Assembly: GCA_902625035.1 (NCBI GenBank)
Contig: CACNZK010000006.1
Location: 1 to 64,000 of the forward strand
Reading direction: 5' to 3'
Length of the DNA: 64,000 nucleotides
Origin: an uncultured Pelagibacteraceae bacterium
Lineage (GTDB): Bacteria > Pseudomonadota > Alphaproteobacteria > Pelagibacterales > Pelagibacteraceae
In this document: in pieces, positions 8,492 through 16,292 of the stretch
Layout of the letters: every line of letters begins with the position of its first letter
Position numbering within the stretch: position 1 is the first letter of the stretch
The notes under the pieces: generated by a model
Told to the model about the DNA's origin: nothing
The model's database searches: none
Seen by the model: only the letters and a program-made list of their open reading frames with translations
Made by a program: the position numbers and the translations under genes

Positions 8492-8571
8492 ATAAGAAGA
8501 AATTAATTTTTGCATTAATTGTAGGAATATTGATAGGTTTACTTATTGAAAATAATTTTATAATTTCGTAA
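8488..8571 (+). CDS. 27-aa single-pass membrane micro-ORF coupled to livM
   Basis: A GTG at 8488 overlaps the livM TGA as GTGA, a typical translational-coupling junction. It opens 27 codons ending TAA at 8569-8571. The peptide starts VNKKK, has a hydrophobic helix L6-I20 with a GxxxG pattern (G13, G17), and ends ENNFIIS. The Lys-first topology predicts an N-in single-pass membrane peptide. The frame stays open over 84 nt of AT-rich DNA and stops 3 nt before the convergent HPP stop, so it fills the whole gap. A role as a small accessory subunit of the transporter is conjecture. No homologue is recognised. Confidence 0.5.
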   Translation: MNKKKLIFALIVGILIGLLIENNFIIS

Positions 8572-8574
8572 AAA

Positions 8575-9039
8575 TTATCTTTGGCTTGGATAAGACTTTT
8601 TCAAAATAAATTTGTTAATAATTATTGCAAAAATAATAATTATAACTGATCCAGTAATTACAGGACTTAGCAAATAATCAAAAGAGACGCTACCAATAAT
8701 TACTATTATGGGATTACCTCCTGCAGGTGGATGTGTAACATTTAATAGAATCATTAACCCAACTCCAAATCCTACTGCTAATGGTATTGTTAAAAAGATT
8801 GGTAAAGGAACAAAGTATAAAAAAAGCAAACCTACAATAGTTGTTATTAAATGACCAAAAAAAACATTTTTTGGTTGGGCAAATGGACTTTCTGGATACC
8901 CATATAGCAGAACCATAGACGATCCAAATGAAGCTAATAAGAATATTCCAAATTCAGTTCGATATGTTAAAAAAGTTAAGATCGCAATCGTAATTATAGA
9001 AAATAAACCAGCTAAAAAAGATTGTTTTAGATTACCCAT
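8575..9039 (-). CDS. HPP-family integral membrane protein
   Basis: A 154-aa membrane protein with about four hydrophobic helices. The family motif HPPAGGNP is at 103-110, preceded by FGSSMVLLYGYPESPFAQPKN (about 38-58). HPP-domain proteins are poorly characterised; plastid and cyanobacterial members have been linked to nitrite transport, but substrate here is unknown. It begins 3 nt after the stop of the upstream NifU-like gene, so the two form an operon. A decayed second copy lies at 3069-3265 in the same orientation on the far side of the ABC operon. Confidence 0.85.
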   Translation of the reverse strand: MGNLKQSFLAGLFSIITIAILTFLTYRTEFGIFLLASFGSSMVLLYGYPESPFAQPKNVFFGHLITTIVGLLFLYFVPLPIFLTIPLAVGFGVGLMILLNVTHPPAGGNPIIVIIGSVSFDYLLSPVITGSVIIIIFAIIINKFILKKSYPSQR

Positions 9040-9042
9040 ATA

Positions 9043-9441
9043 TTAACTTGATACTATCTTTTTTAAGGTTTTGAAAGGTAACAATATACATTCCTTTTTA
9101 TTAATATTTTTCTTTTTGATCAGTTTTTTTAAAGAAATCCATTTTTTTTCAGAAATTTTTACATCATCATTGAAATATGACTCAACCCTATCACATAAAT
9201 CGTTAATTTTTTCTTTTTGATTATTAATGGAAATTTTTGACAACAAACTGGCTGATGCTTGACAGTATACGCAAGATTTTCCCTGGTAACCAAAGTCTAA
9301 AATTTTTTCATCTTTTAATATAATCTCTATTTGCATTTCATCCCCGCATAAAGAATTTTTTAATTTAGAAACATGTGTGCAATTTTCTATATTTCTGTTG
9401 TTATCCGTGTTAGCAGCAATGTTTAGTACCTCTAAATCCAT
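9043..9441 (-). CDS. NifU/IscU-like iron-sulfur scaffold protein (stand-alone)
   Basis: From the first ATG, at 9441, the protein is 132 aa; a TTG 33 nt upstream would add 11 residues with no family support. It resembles the alphaproteobacterial Fe-S assembly scaffold family: LCGDEMQ (C32, D34), GKSC..CQASAS (C57, extra C60) and a C-terminal KEC at C118, matching the three cluster-binding Cys of IscU. It is distinct from the SufU at 62687. It is followed by the HPP gene 3 nt later. It may serve a specific Fe-S or metal client, which is an inference. Confidence 0.75.
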   Translation of the reverse strand: MDLEVLNIAANTDNNRNIENCTHVSKLKNSLCGDEMQIEIILKDEKILDFGYQGKSCVYCQASASLLSKISINNQKEKINDLCDRVESYFNDDVKISEKKWISLKKLIKKKNINKKECILLPFKTLKKIVSS

Positions 9442-9583
9442 GATAATTTTAATTATATGACAATTAAAAACCAATCAAGAATAGAAATAGGTTGAGCACA
9501 ACTTTAAATGGAAAAATCAGATTTAAGGTTAAAGCTATCTCATTTTTGTTGTAGTTATAAATTTTTAGATCTAATCTTCCCAA

Positions 9584-10489
9584 ATGCTTGAATTAAAAAA
9601 TCCAAAAATCGCAGTTCCAGTAGTTTTGTTTGCAGGAATTTTGTGGTCATTTGGCCCTCTTGTAGTGAGATATATGGACAATCCTAATCAAGTACCATGG
9701 CAGTATATATTTGGAAGAGGATTGACAATTTTTATTCTTTTAAATCTTTATCTTTATTTTGAAGAAGGAATTAAATTTTATAAAAATTATTTAAAGATGG
9801 GATACTCAGGTATTATTGGTGGAACGGGACTTGGAATTGCTATGATAAGTTTTATTTATTCAATTACTAATACATCGGCTGCAATTACACTACTTTGTTT
9901 AGCAGCAATGCCTTTTTTTACTGCACTTCTCGCTTTCTTATTCCTTAATGAAAAAATTTCATTAAATGTTTGGATTTCTATTTTTATTGCTACTGTTGGA
10001 ATTATAATTATGGCCTTTGGAAGCTCTGGATCTAATTCTGCTGTTGGTTTTATTTTTGGAATGCTTTCATCTATTGGATTTTCAGTTTTTTCTGTCACTT
10101 TAAGATGGAGAACAGAGACTCCAAAATTTACAACTGTTGCTTTTTCTGGTTTTTTTTGTTTTGTATTCGCGTCTATAATGCTTTTAACCACTAAACAGGT
10201 ATTTTTTTCTACTAGTTATAATGGAGCTTTATTTTCTCTACATGGAACACTGGTTTGTTTGGGATTAATCTTATATTCTATTGGTTCCAAAGCTATACCT
10301 GCTGCAGAACTAACATTATTGTCATTAACAGAGGTTATCGGTGGAATTTTTTGGGTCTGGTTACCTATCCTGGGTATAAATGAAGTACCCGACACTTACA
10401 CTATTATCGGAGGATTTTTTCTATTTATTTCACTAGTTTATTATAGTTTGGTAATGCGTTGGAATAAAAGATATATAGCTCTTAATTAA
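9584..10489 (+). CDS. EamA/DMT-superfamily transporter
   Basis: A 301-aa protein with about ten transmembrane helices arranged as two EamA repeats; the second repeat contains GSKAIPAAELTLLSLTEVIGGIFWVWL, a typical EamA half-end. Substrate is unknown; DMT carriers export or import small metabolites and amino acids. It is followed 9 nt later by an amidinotransferase-like gene in the same direction, so the pair may link transport to a guanidino compound. It resembles the second DMT transporter at 14509 only at family level. Confidence 0.82.
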   Translation: MLELKNPKIAVPVVLFAGILWSFGPLVVRYMDNPNQVPWQYIFGRGLTIFILLNLYLYFEEGIKFYKNYLKMGYSGIIGGTGLGIAMISFIYSITNTSAAITLLCLAAMPFFTALLAFLFLNEKISLNVWISIFIATVGIIIMAFGSSGSNSAVGFIFGMLSSIGFSVFSVTLRWRTETPKFTTVAFSGFFCFVFASIMLLTTKQVFFSTSYNGALFSLHGTLVCLGLILYSIGSKAIPAAELTLLSLTEVIGGIFWVWLPILGINEVPDTYTIIGGFFLFISLVYYSLVMRWNKRYIALN

Positions 10490-10498
10490 TCTAAGAAC

Positions 10499-11620
10499 AT
10501 GAGTAAAGATAAAGTTATTGTTAATAGCTGGAACGAATGGGATCCACTAAAACATGTTATTGTTGGAAAAGCAGATGGCTGCTGTATACCTGCGCCAGAA
10601 CCCGCTTTAGATGCTAAAGTCCCTGAGGACTCAGACATGAAAGGTTCTCATGGGCCGCGTACTAAAGATACAGTTGATAAAGCAAATGAATTATTGAATA
10701 ATTTTGCATCGCTGTTGGAAAAAAAAGGAATTAAAGTTGATCGACCTGTTCCACTTAATCATAATCAAAAAATTTCTACCCCTGATTGGAAAGTTGATAG
10801 CATGTTTGGATGTATGCCAGCAAGAGATATCATACTTACTGTTGGGAATGAAATGCTTGAAGCAACAATGAGTTATAGATGTAGATGGTTTGAGTATTTG
10901 AATTATAGACCGCTTATTAAAAAATATTTTGAACAAGATAAGAATATGCGTCATGAAACTGCTCCAAAGCCTAGATTAACTGACGCTGATTATCGTGAGG
11001 ATTATTTATCAGATAAGATTGGAATTCAAAAGAGGCTCAAATGGACTGAAGAAAAATTTTTTGTAACTACAGAGGAAGAGCCTTTATTTGACGCAGCGGA
11101 CGTTCTTAGATTTGGAAAAGACTTAATTGTACAACATGGTTTTACAACAAATTTAAAGGGAATTGATTGGTTGAGAAGACATTTTAAGGATCATAGAGTC
11201 CATGCAGTTAATTTTCCTGGAGATCCTTACCCGATTCATATAGATGCAACTTTTACACCTATCAGAGAAGGGTTAATTATAAATAATCCACAAAGAAGAC
11301 TTCCAAAAGAACAAAGAAAATTATTTGAAGATAATGGATGGAAAATTATTGATAGTGCTCAACCAGCACATAATGAGCCACCACCACTTTGTTATTCATC
11401 AGTGTGGTTATCTATGAATGTTTTAGTTCTTGATCCAAAAACAGTTTGTGTTGAAAAAAGTGAAGTTTACCAAGCTGAACAATTAGATAAATTAGGAATG
11501 GAAGTTATACCAGTTGAATTAAGAGATGCTTATGCTTTTGGTGGTGGTATTCATTGTTGTACGGCAGACGTTTATAGAGAGGGCAATTTAAAGGATTATT
11601 TTCCTAATCAGAAAAGTTAA
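10499..11620 (+). CDS. Amidinotransferase, arginine:glycine amidinotransferase-like
   Basis: A 373-aa protein of the guanidino-group-modifying (pentein) fold. The catalytic set is present: FDAAD (D198/D201 region, Asp254 in human AGAT), PYPIHIDA with H247 (His303), and GGGIHCC with C353 (Cys407). CMPARDIILTVGNEMLEA (105-122) also closely parallels AGAT. The enzyme moves the amidino group of arginine to an amine acceptor. With glycine it makes guanidinoacetate, but other acceptors (lysine, inosamine phosphate) cannot be excluded. It is co-directional with a DMT transporter 9 nt upstream and its stop overlaps the convergent coiled-coil gene by 4 nt. Confidence 0.85.
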   Translation: MSKDKVIVNSWNEWDPLKHVIVGKADGCCIPAPEPALDAKVPEDSDMKGSHGPRTKDTVDKANELLNNFASLLEKKGIKVDRPVPLNHNQKISTPDWKVDSMFGCMPARDIILTVGNEMLEATMSYRCRWFEYLNYRPLIKKYFEQDKNMRHETAPKPRLTDADYREDYLSDKIGIQKRLKWTEEKFFVTTEEEPLFDAADVLRFGKDLIVQHGFTTNLKGIDWLRRHFKDHRVHAVNFPGDPYPIHIDATFTPIREGLIINNPQRRLPKEQRKLFEDNGWKIIDSAQPAHNEPPPLCYSSVWLSMNVLVLDPKTVCVEKSEVYQAEQLDKLGMEVIPVELRDAYAFGGGIHCCTADVYREGNLKDYFPNQKS

Positions 11621-12354
11621 TTTTCTTTTGTTACATCTACTTTAAATTTTTCCAATCCTGAGGAAAGGCTTTTATCAACAGGATTTTCTGTTTTTTCGAA
11701 TGATTTAAGTTTTTCTAATTCTTTTTGTCTTAATCTTTCTTCTCTTAAATTCTCTCTATGTTCTTTTGCTTTTTGTTCTCTATCAAATTTTTCTTCCCAT
11801 TCTTTTATTTTGATGTACTCAAGCTCTTTCTGTTTTTCTTCTTCTTCTTTAATCATTTTTAAAGTTCTCTCTTTTCTTCTTTTTTCTTTCAATTCAAGGT
11901 TTTTTTGCTCTTCCTCTCGAACTTTTAAATCGATATCCCTTCTATTTTGAGTTTCATCTCTAAGCTTTAGTTCTTTTTCTTTAGCTCTCAATTCCTTACT
12001 GATTGATATTAATTCTTCGTCTTTTTTTATTAATCGCGAAGCTTCTAACTTTTGAGCATCTTCTTTGATTTTAATCTCTTTTTCTTTTAATCTTAATTCA
12101 TCTTCACTAAATTTTAATTTATTGCTTTCTTTAATAAGTCTTTCTTCCCAAACTTTAAGATCTTTTCTCTCTTTGAGAATTTGATTTTTTTCTTTTAATT
12201 TTTCTAATTTGATAGCTTTAATTTTATTGATTTCTTTATTTTTTTTGTAATTTGAAAAAGCATTACTCAAAAACGATTTTGGAGCTAGGTTAGCAATTTT
12301 TACTATCCCATTACTTTTTTTTAAATTTTTTTGTTTAGTTTTTTTTCTAGGCAT
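11617..12354 (-). CDS. Charged coiled-coil protein of unknown function
   Basis: A 245-aa protein made almost entirely of Lys, Glu, Leu, Arg and Ile with a predicted long coiled coil from about 40 to 220. There is an internal repeat: DELRLKEKEIKIKEDAQ (85-101) recurs as KELRAKEKELKLRDETQ (120-136), a 35-residue (five-heptad) shift, and the tail of that unit recurs 14 residues later. The basic N-terminus (PRKKTKQKNLKK) could bind nucleic acid or membrane. No signal peptide or catalytic motif is seen. Function is unknown; a structural or scaffolding role is only a guess. Confidence 0.65.
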   Translation of the reverse strand: MPRKKTKQKNLKKSNGIVKIANLAPKSFLSNAFSNYKKNKEINKIKAIKLEKLKEKNQILKERKDLKVWEERLIKESNKLKFSEDELRLKEKEIKIKEDAQKLEASRLIKKDEELISISKELRAKEKELKLRDETQNRRDIDLKVREEEQKNLELKEKRRKERTLKMIKEEEEKQKELEYIKIKEWEEKFDREQKAKEHRENLREERLRQKELEKLKSFEKTENPVDKSLSSGLEKFKVDVTKEN

Positions 12355-12528
12355 ATTTTTATAATCTGCATAGAAACAAATATTTGACTTACTTTCAATA
12401 TTTCAGTCTCCTATTGAGGTAATTTGTGCTTATTTTGAGTTTCAACCTATAAGTGATTAATATCAATTAAATCTAATAAAATTCATAATTTTTTTGCATA
12501 AAACAAATCTAAATATTATTAAGGCTAA

Positions 12529-13164
12529 GTGAAAAAGTTTAAAAAATTAATAATTGCTTGTGACGGAGAGTCAGCAAGCGGGAAAAGCACTGCAGCAAAA
12601 CTCATTTCCAAAAAATATAAATTGTTACTCATTAATTCTGGTTTATTGTACAGATATGCGAGTAAAGAAATCCTTAAATATAATCCCAAAGATAGTATTA
12701 GTTTTTTAAAAAAAAGATTTAGGAGTATTTCCTACAAAAAAATAGTCAAATTAAATTTACACTCTGAACAAATTAGTAACCATGCTGCTATTATAGCTAA
12801 AAATAAGAATATTCGTGAGGTAATAAATGCTTTTCAAAAGACATTGATAAAAAAAAATAAAAAGATTTGTGTAGAGGGTAGAGATATAGCAAGTAAGATA
12901 TTAGCTAAAAATCCAAAATATGATTTAGCTTTTTACTTTAGGTGTAATGTTAAAGTTGCAAGTTATAGAAGATGGCTAGATATTAAAAAAAGAGTTTCTT
13001 TGCAGAATGTGAGAAAATCTCTAATTAAAAGAACTTTAATGGACAAAAAAAGAAAGAATAGCCCTTTAGTTAAAGTAAAAGATGCGATCTTAATAAGAAC
13101 TGACAAATTAAATAAAAAACAAGTCTTATCTAAAATGTCAAATTATATAGAGAAAATAAATTAA
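12529..13164 (+). CDS. cmk: Cytidylate kinase
   Basis: A 211-aa P-loop kinase starting at GTG. The P-loop CDGESASGKST (11-21) matches the (D)GPxxSGK(S/G)T of Cmk; NSGLLYR (36-42) corresponds to DTGAMYR and VEGRDI (115-120) to the CMP-binding VxGRDxG segment. The basic C-terminal RRxxD-like segment (RRWLDIKKR) fits as well. It phosphorylates CMP/dCMP. The sequence is divergent and Lys-rich. The 174-bp gap upstream contains only weak promoter-like AT-rich DNA. Its last 4 nt overlap the convergent MFS gene. Confidence 0.85.
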   Translation: MKKFKKLIIACDGESASGKSTAAKLISKKYKLLLINSGLLYRYASKEILKYNPKDSISFLKKRFRSISYKKIVKLNLHSEQISNHAAIIAKNKNIREVINAFQKTLIKKNKKICVEGRDIASKILAKNPKYDLAFYFRCNVKVASYRRWLDIKKRVSLQNVRKSLIKRTLMDKKRKNSPLVKVKDAILIRTDKLNKKQVLSKMSNYIEKIN

Positions 13165-14450
13165 ATCTCTCTATTTTCCTCTTTAATTGGTTCCTCAATA
13201 GGTTCTGTCGTAGGATTTAGCTCAATTCCAGCTGGTGTAATTGTTTGAGGCATCGCAACAAATTGAGAATCTGGATTCTCAACAGTTTCTCTAACTCTCA
13301 TTCTGTAAATTCCAAAAACACCTATTAAAGAATGAAAGAAAAATAGAAAAATAAAAAATCCATTAGAGCCGACAAGATCCATAAATATTGAGCATAAAAA
13401 TGGTCCACTCATTGCACCTAGTCCAAAAACAAATTGTAAACCTGCTCCTGCTGCCACAAATTTTTCTTTTGGAATATAGTCGTTTGTATGAGCTAAAATT
13501 TGAGAAAACATTGGTAAACTACAAAAAGAAAAAAGGATTAAAAAAATGTAAAACCAAAATTTACTAGTTGCGAGTCCACCAGGCAGATACATTTGTCTTG
13601 AAACTAAAATTGCAAGAATTGCAAAGAGTGCTGCTCCAAAAGTAGAGAAGACTATCACTTTTCTTCTATCATACATATCTGATATTTTTCCGATTGGAAA
13701 TTGAGAAATAGCTCCAGAAATTGCTAAAAGAAATGTTACTAGGGATATTTCAAATATTGTAAAATTCATAGACGTTGCGTAAACTGCTAATAGAGTAAAT
13801 AAAGCTGCTTGTATTGTTCCATAAAAAAATGAACTCACCATTCCAAATGGAGATGTTTCATAAAGTTCTTGAAGTTTCATCGCTTTAATTCTTTTAAAAG
13901 TAGGTGGTTTTTTTTTAGTTAGTAGAATTGGAATTAGCGCAACTGAAGTTATTACTGAAACTAAAATAAATGGTTGAAAATTTTCTGGACTACTAAAATT
14001 TAGTAGAAACATGCCAGTTCCCATTGATCCATACAATATGACCATATAAATTGATAATACGCTTCCTCTATTTCTATTTGTGGATCTATCGTTCAACCAA
14101 CTTTCAGCTACGGTGTAAATACAAACCATACTTACTCCTGTTAAAACTCTTAATAAAAACCAAATAAATGGATTTATTAGAATTGAATGTATTAAGATTA
14201 CTAATGATGCTAATGATGCAAAAGCAGCAAAAACTCTAATATGTCCTACTCTTGAAATTATATTAGGTATTGTTGCAGCACCAATAAAATATCCAACAAA
14301 ATAACCGGACATCATAAATCCAGTCGCAGTCAAACTGAATTCCTCTTGTACAGCTCTTACACCAAGCAGTGATCCTTGAAAACCATAAGCCATCATTATA
14401 AAGCCCATACCTAAAAACAATGCCCAAGAATTCTTTAAAACTTTATCCAT
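13161..14450 (-). CDS. MFS transporter (YcaD-like)
   Basis: A 429-aa major facilitator with about twelve membrane helices; the loop between helices 8 and 9 holds GKISDMYDRRKVIV, an MFS motif-A equivalent. WLNDRSTNRNRGSVLSIYMV in the N-terminal half recalls the YcaD group. A Pro/Glu-rich cytoplasmic tail (last 40 residues) is unusual for the family. Substrate is unknown. It lies 58 bp from the next DMT gene, both on the minus strand. Confidence 0.8.
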   Translation of the reverse strand: MDKVLKNSWALFLGMGFIMMAYGFQGSLLGVRAVQEEFSLTATGFMMSGYFVGYFIGAATIPNIISRVGHIRVFAAFASLASLVILIHSILINPFIWFLLRVLTGVSMVCIYTVAESWLNDRSTNRNRGSVLSIYMVILYGSMGTGMFLLNFSSPENFQPFILVSVITSVALIPILLTKKKPPTFKRIKAMKLQELYETSPFGMVSSFFYGTIQAALFTLLAVYATSMNFTIFEISLVTFLLAISGAISQFPIGKISDMYDRRKVIVFSTFGAALFAILAILVSRQMYLPGGLATSKFWFYIFLILFSFCSLPMFSQILAHTNDYIPKEKFVAAGAGLQFVFGLGAMSGPFLCSIFMDLVGSNGFFIFLFFFHSLIGVFGIYRMRVRETVENPDSQFVAMPQTITPAGIELNPTTEPIEEPIKEENREI

Positions 14451-14508
14451 AAAATCGCGCTAATTATCCGCCATCTATAAGTAAATCAAGACTTAATTGT
14501 GACGGAGA

Positions 14509-15369
14509 TTAATATTTTTTTAATTTTAAAAATGAGTGAATGGCAATAGTTGTTACTATAATAGCTCCCCCATACAATGTCTCAATACTAGGTTGTTCCT
14601 TTATAATTAACCAAACCCATATTGGACCAATAATTGTTTCCAATAAGAAAAAAAGATTAACCTCAGCAGCTGGAATAAATCTTGGAGCAATAGTTACTAA
14701 AACAAATGGTATAGCAACACATAAAATACACATTAAAGGCACTATTATGAGGTCTTTTTCTAAAAGAGCAAAACTATCAATAAAAAATAATGCAAAAGTA
14801 GCAACAATCAGCTTTCCCACCACTGCAGCGGGAACTAAATTTTTGGATTTAGCAGATCTAATTGTGATAGCACCTACTGCAAGTCCAATCGCAGTGATAA
14901 AACCTAAGATATCACCATAAAAATTACCAAGCTTAAGGGAGTCGAAGAAAATATAAATAATAGCTACAAAAGTAACAATTATTGAAATCCATGTTTTTTT
15001 ATCAGGAGGCTCCTTTAAAACAATAGCCCCAAGTATCGCTGATAGCATTGGTGCAGTTGCTATCATTACTAGTGTATTCGCTACATTTGTATTTTGTATT
15101 GATACTACAAATGTAATATTTGTAACACTAAAAGTAGCTACGTAAATTATACCATGATAACCACTTGTAAAAAGTAATTTAAAAAAGTTTAATTTGTAAA
15201 TCAGTAGCATTCCTAAAAAAACAGTCACAAATGGAATTATTCCTCTATAAAAAACGAGGCCCCAGGTATTTATATTTGAGAGTCTGATAAATAAGGAATC
15301 TGGTGTAATAAACATTACAGCAACAAATGCAAGCAATGATCCTTTTTGTTGATCTGTCAAATCTCTCAT
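14509..15369 (-). CDS. EamA/DMT-superfamily transporter linked to glutathione genes
   Basis: About 286 aa with ten predicted helices in two EamA halves. I choose the ATG at 15369 because it overlaps the gshB stop as ATGA (a 4-nt coupling junction); an in-frame ATG six codons upstream would overlap by 22 nt. Its position as third gene after gshA and gshB suggests transport of a thiol, peptide or amino acid related to glutathione, but the substrate cannot be determined from sequence. Confidence 0.8.
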   Translation of the reverse strand: MRDLTDQQKGSLLAFVAVMFITPDSLFIRLSNINTWGLVFYRGIIPFVTVFLGMLLIYKLNFFKLLFTSGYHGIIYVATFSVTNITFVVSIQNTNVANTLVMIATAPMLSAILGAIVLKEPPDKKTWISIIVTFVAIIYIFFDSLKLGNFYGDILGFITAIGLAVGAITIRSAKSKNLVPAAVVGKLIVATFALFFIDSFALLEKDLIIVPLMCILCVAIPFVLVTIAPRFIPAAEVNLFFLLETIIGPIWVWLIIKEQPSIETLYGGAIIVTTIAIHSFLKLKKY

Positions 15370-16292
15370 GCTTTTAAGTCTTTCCAAAAAGTTTTTGCAT
15401 GATTAATCTTTGATATATCATATAAAGTTTTTAATCCAGTTGGAGATGTTACATTAATATCGCCATTAAGTTTTTGATCAATAAAATCAATTCCAGCAAA
15501 GTAAATTTGCTCTTTTTTTAAATCTTTTGCAATCATATTAGATATTTTTTTTTCTAATTTTGTTAATTTGGTATTTTTTGCAATAGCGCCTTTGCTCATG
15601 TTACTTAAATAAGATCCTTGTTTAGGTACTCTAGAAATTACACCACATACTTTACCATTAATCAAAAACACTCTTTTATCTCCTTTACTTATTTTAGATA
15701 AATATTTTTGACACATTATATAATTATGTTTTTTTATAAATTTTTTTATAAAATTTAATCTGAATTTACTAAGTAAATAAATGTCATTTCCACTAAAACT
15801 GTGAATAGGTTTTAAAATTACACTTTTATTTTTTTTGAAAAAACTTTTTATCTCATCAATATCCTGTGTAAAGATTGTACTTGGCATAAATTTTATATAT
15901 TTAATTGAATAAAGTTTCTCGGAAATATTTCTGATTGAAGAAGGATTATTGATAATCTTAACTTTATTTTTAATAGTCTCTAATATGTATGTTGTAGAAA
16001 TGTATTCCAGATTAAAAGGAGGATCTTGTCTTATTAAAATAAATTTACATTTTATAAGATCTAATTTTTGTTTTTTTAAAATCTTATAAAATTTTTTATT
16101 ATTATAATTAAACTTAATGAAAAAACCTTTAGCAATTACTTTTGAGCCTATAACTGATAAATTTTTGGGGTCGTAATAAAAAATTTTATATTTTTTCTTT
16201 TGAATTTCATGAGCTAAAAAAACGCTTGTATCTGTTTTTGGATTTAGTTTTGAGGGGTGATTACCTTGTATAGCAACAATTTTATTTATCAT
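15366..16292 (-). CDS. gshB: Glutathione synthetase
   Basis: A 308-aa ATP-grasp enzyme. IRQDPPFNLEYISTTYILE (about 87-105) is the GshB signature, followed by NNPSSIRNISEKL, VILKPIHSFSG, and NVTSPTGLKTL near the C-terminus. It joins gamma-glutamylcysteine and glycine. Its ATG lies inside the end of gshA (11-nt overlap), so GCL and GS are coupled. It is somewhat Lys/Ile-rich, as expected from base composition. Confidence 0.92.
   Translation of the reverse strand: MINKIVAIQGNHPSKLNPKTDTSVFLAHEIQKKKYKIFYYDPKNLSVIGSKVIAKGFFIKFNYNNKKFYKILKKQKLDLIKCKFILIRQDPPFNLEYISTTYILETIKNKVKIINNPSSIRNISEKLYSIKYIKFMPSTIFTQDIDEIKSFFKKNKSVILKPIHSFSGNDIYLLSKFRLNFIKKFIKKHNYIMCQKYLSKISKGDKRVFLINGKVCGVISRVPKQGSYLSNMSKGAIAKNTKLTKLEKKISNMIAKDLKKEQIYFAGIDFIDQKLNGDINVTSPTGLKTLYDISKINHAKTFWKDLKA

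Noticed and set aside
14540-14920. 126-aa plus-strand ORF
   Set aside because: It lies antisense within the DMT transporter gene and has no recognisable domain.
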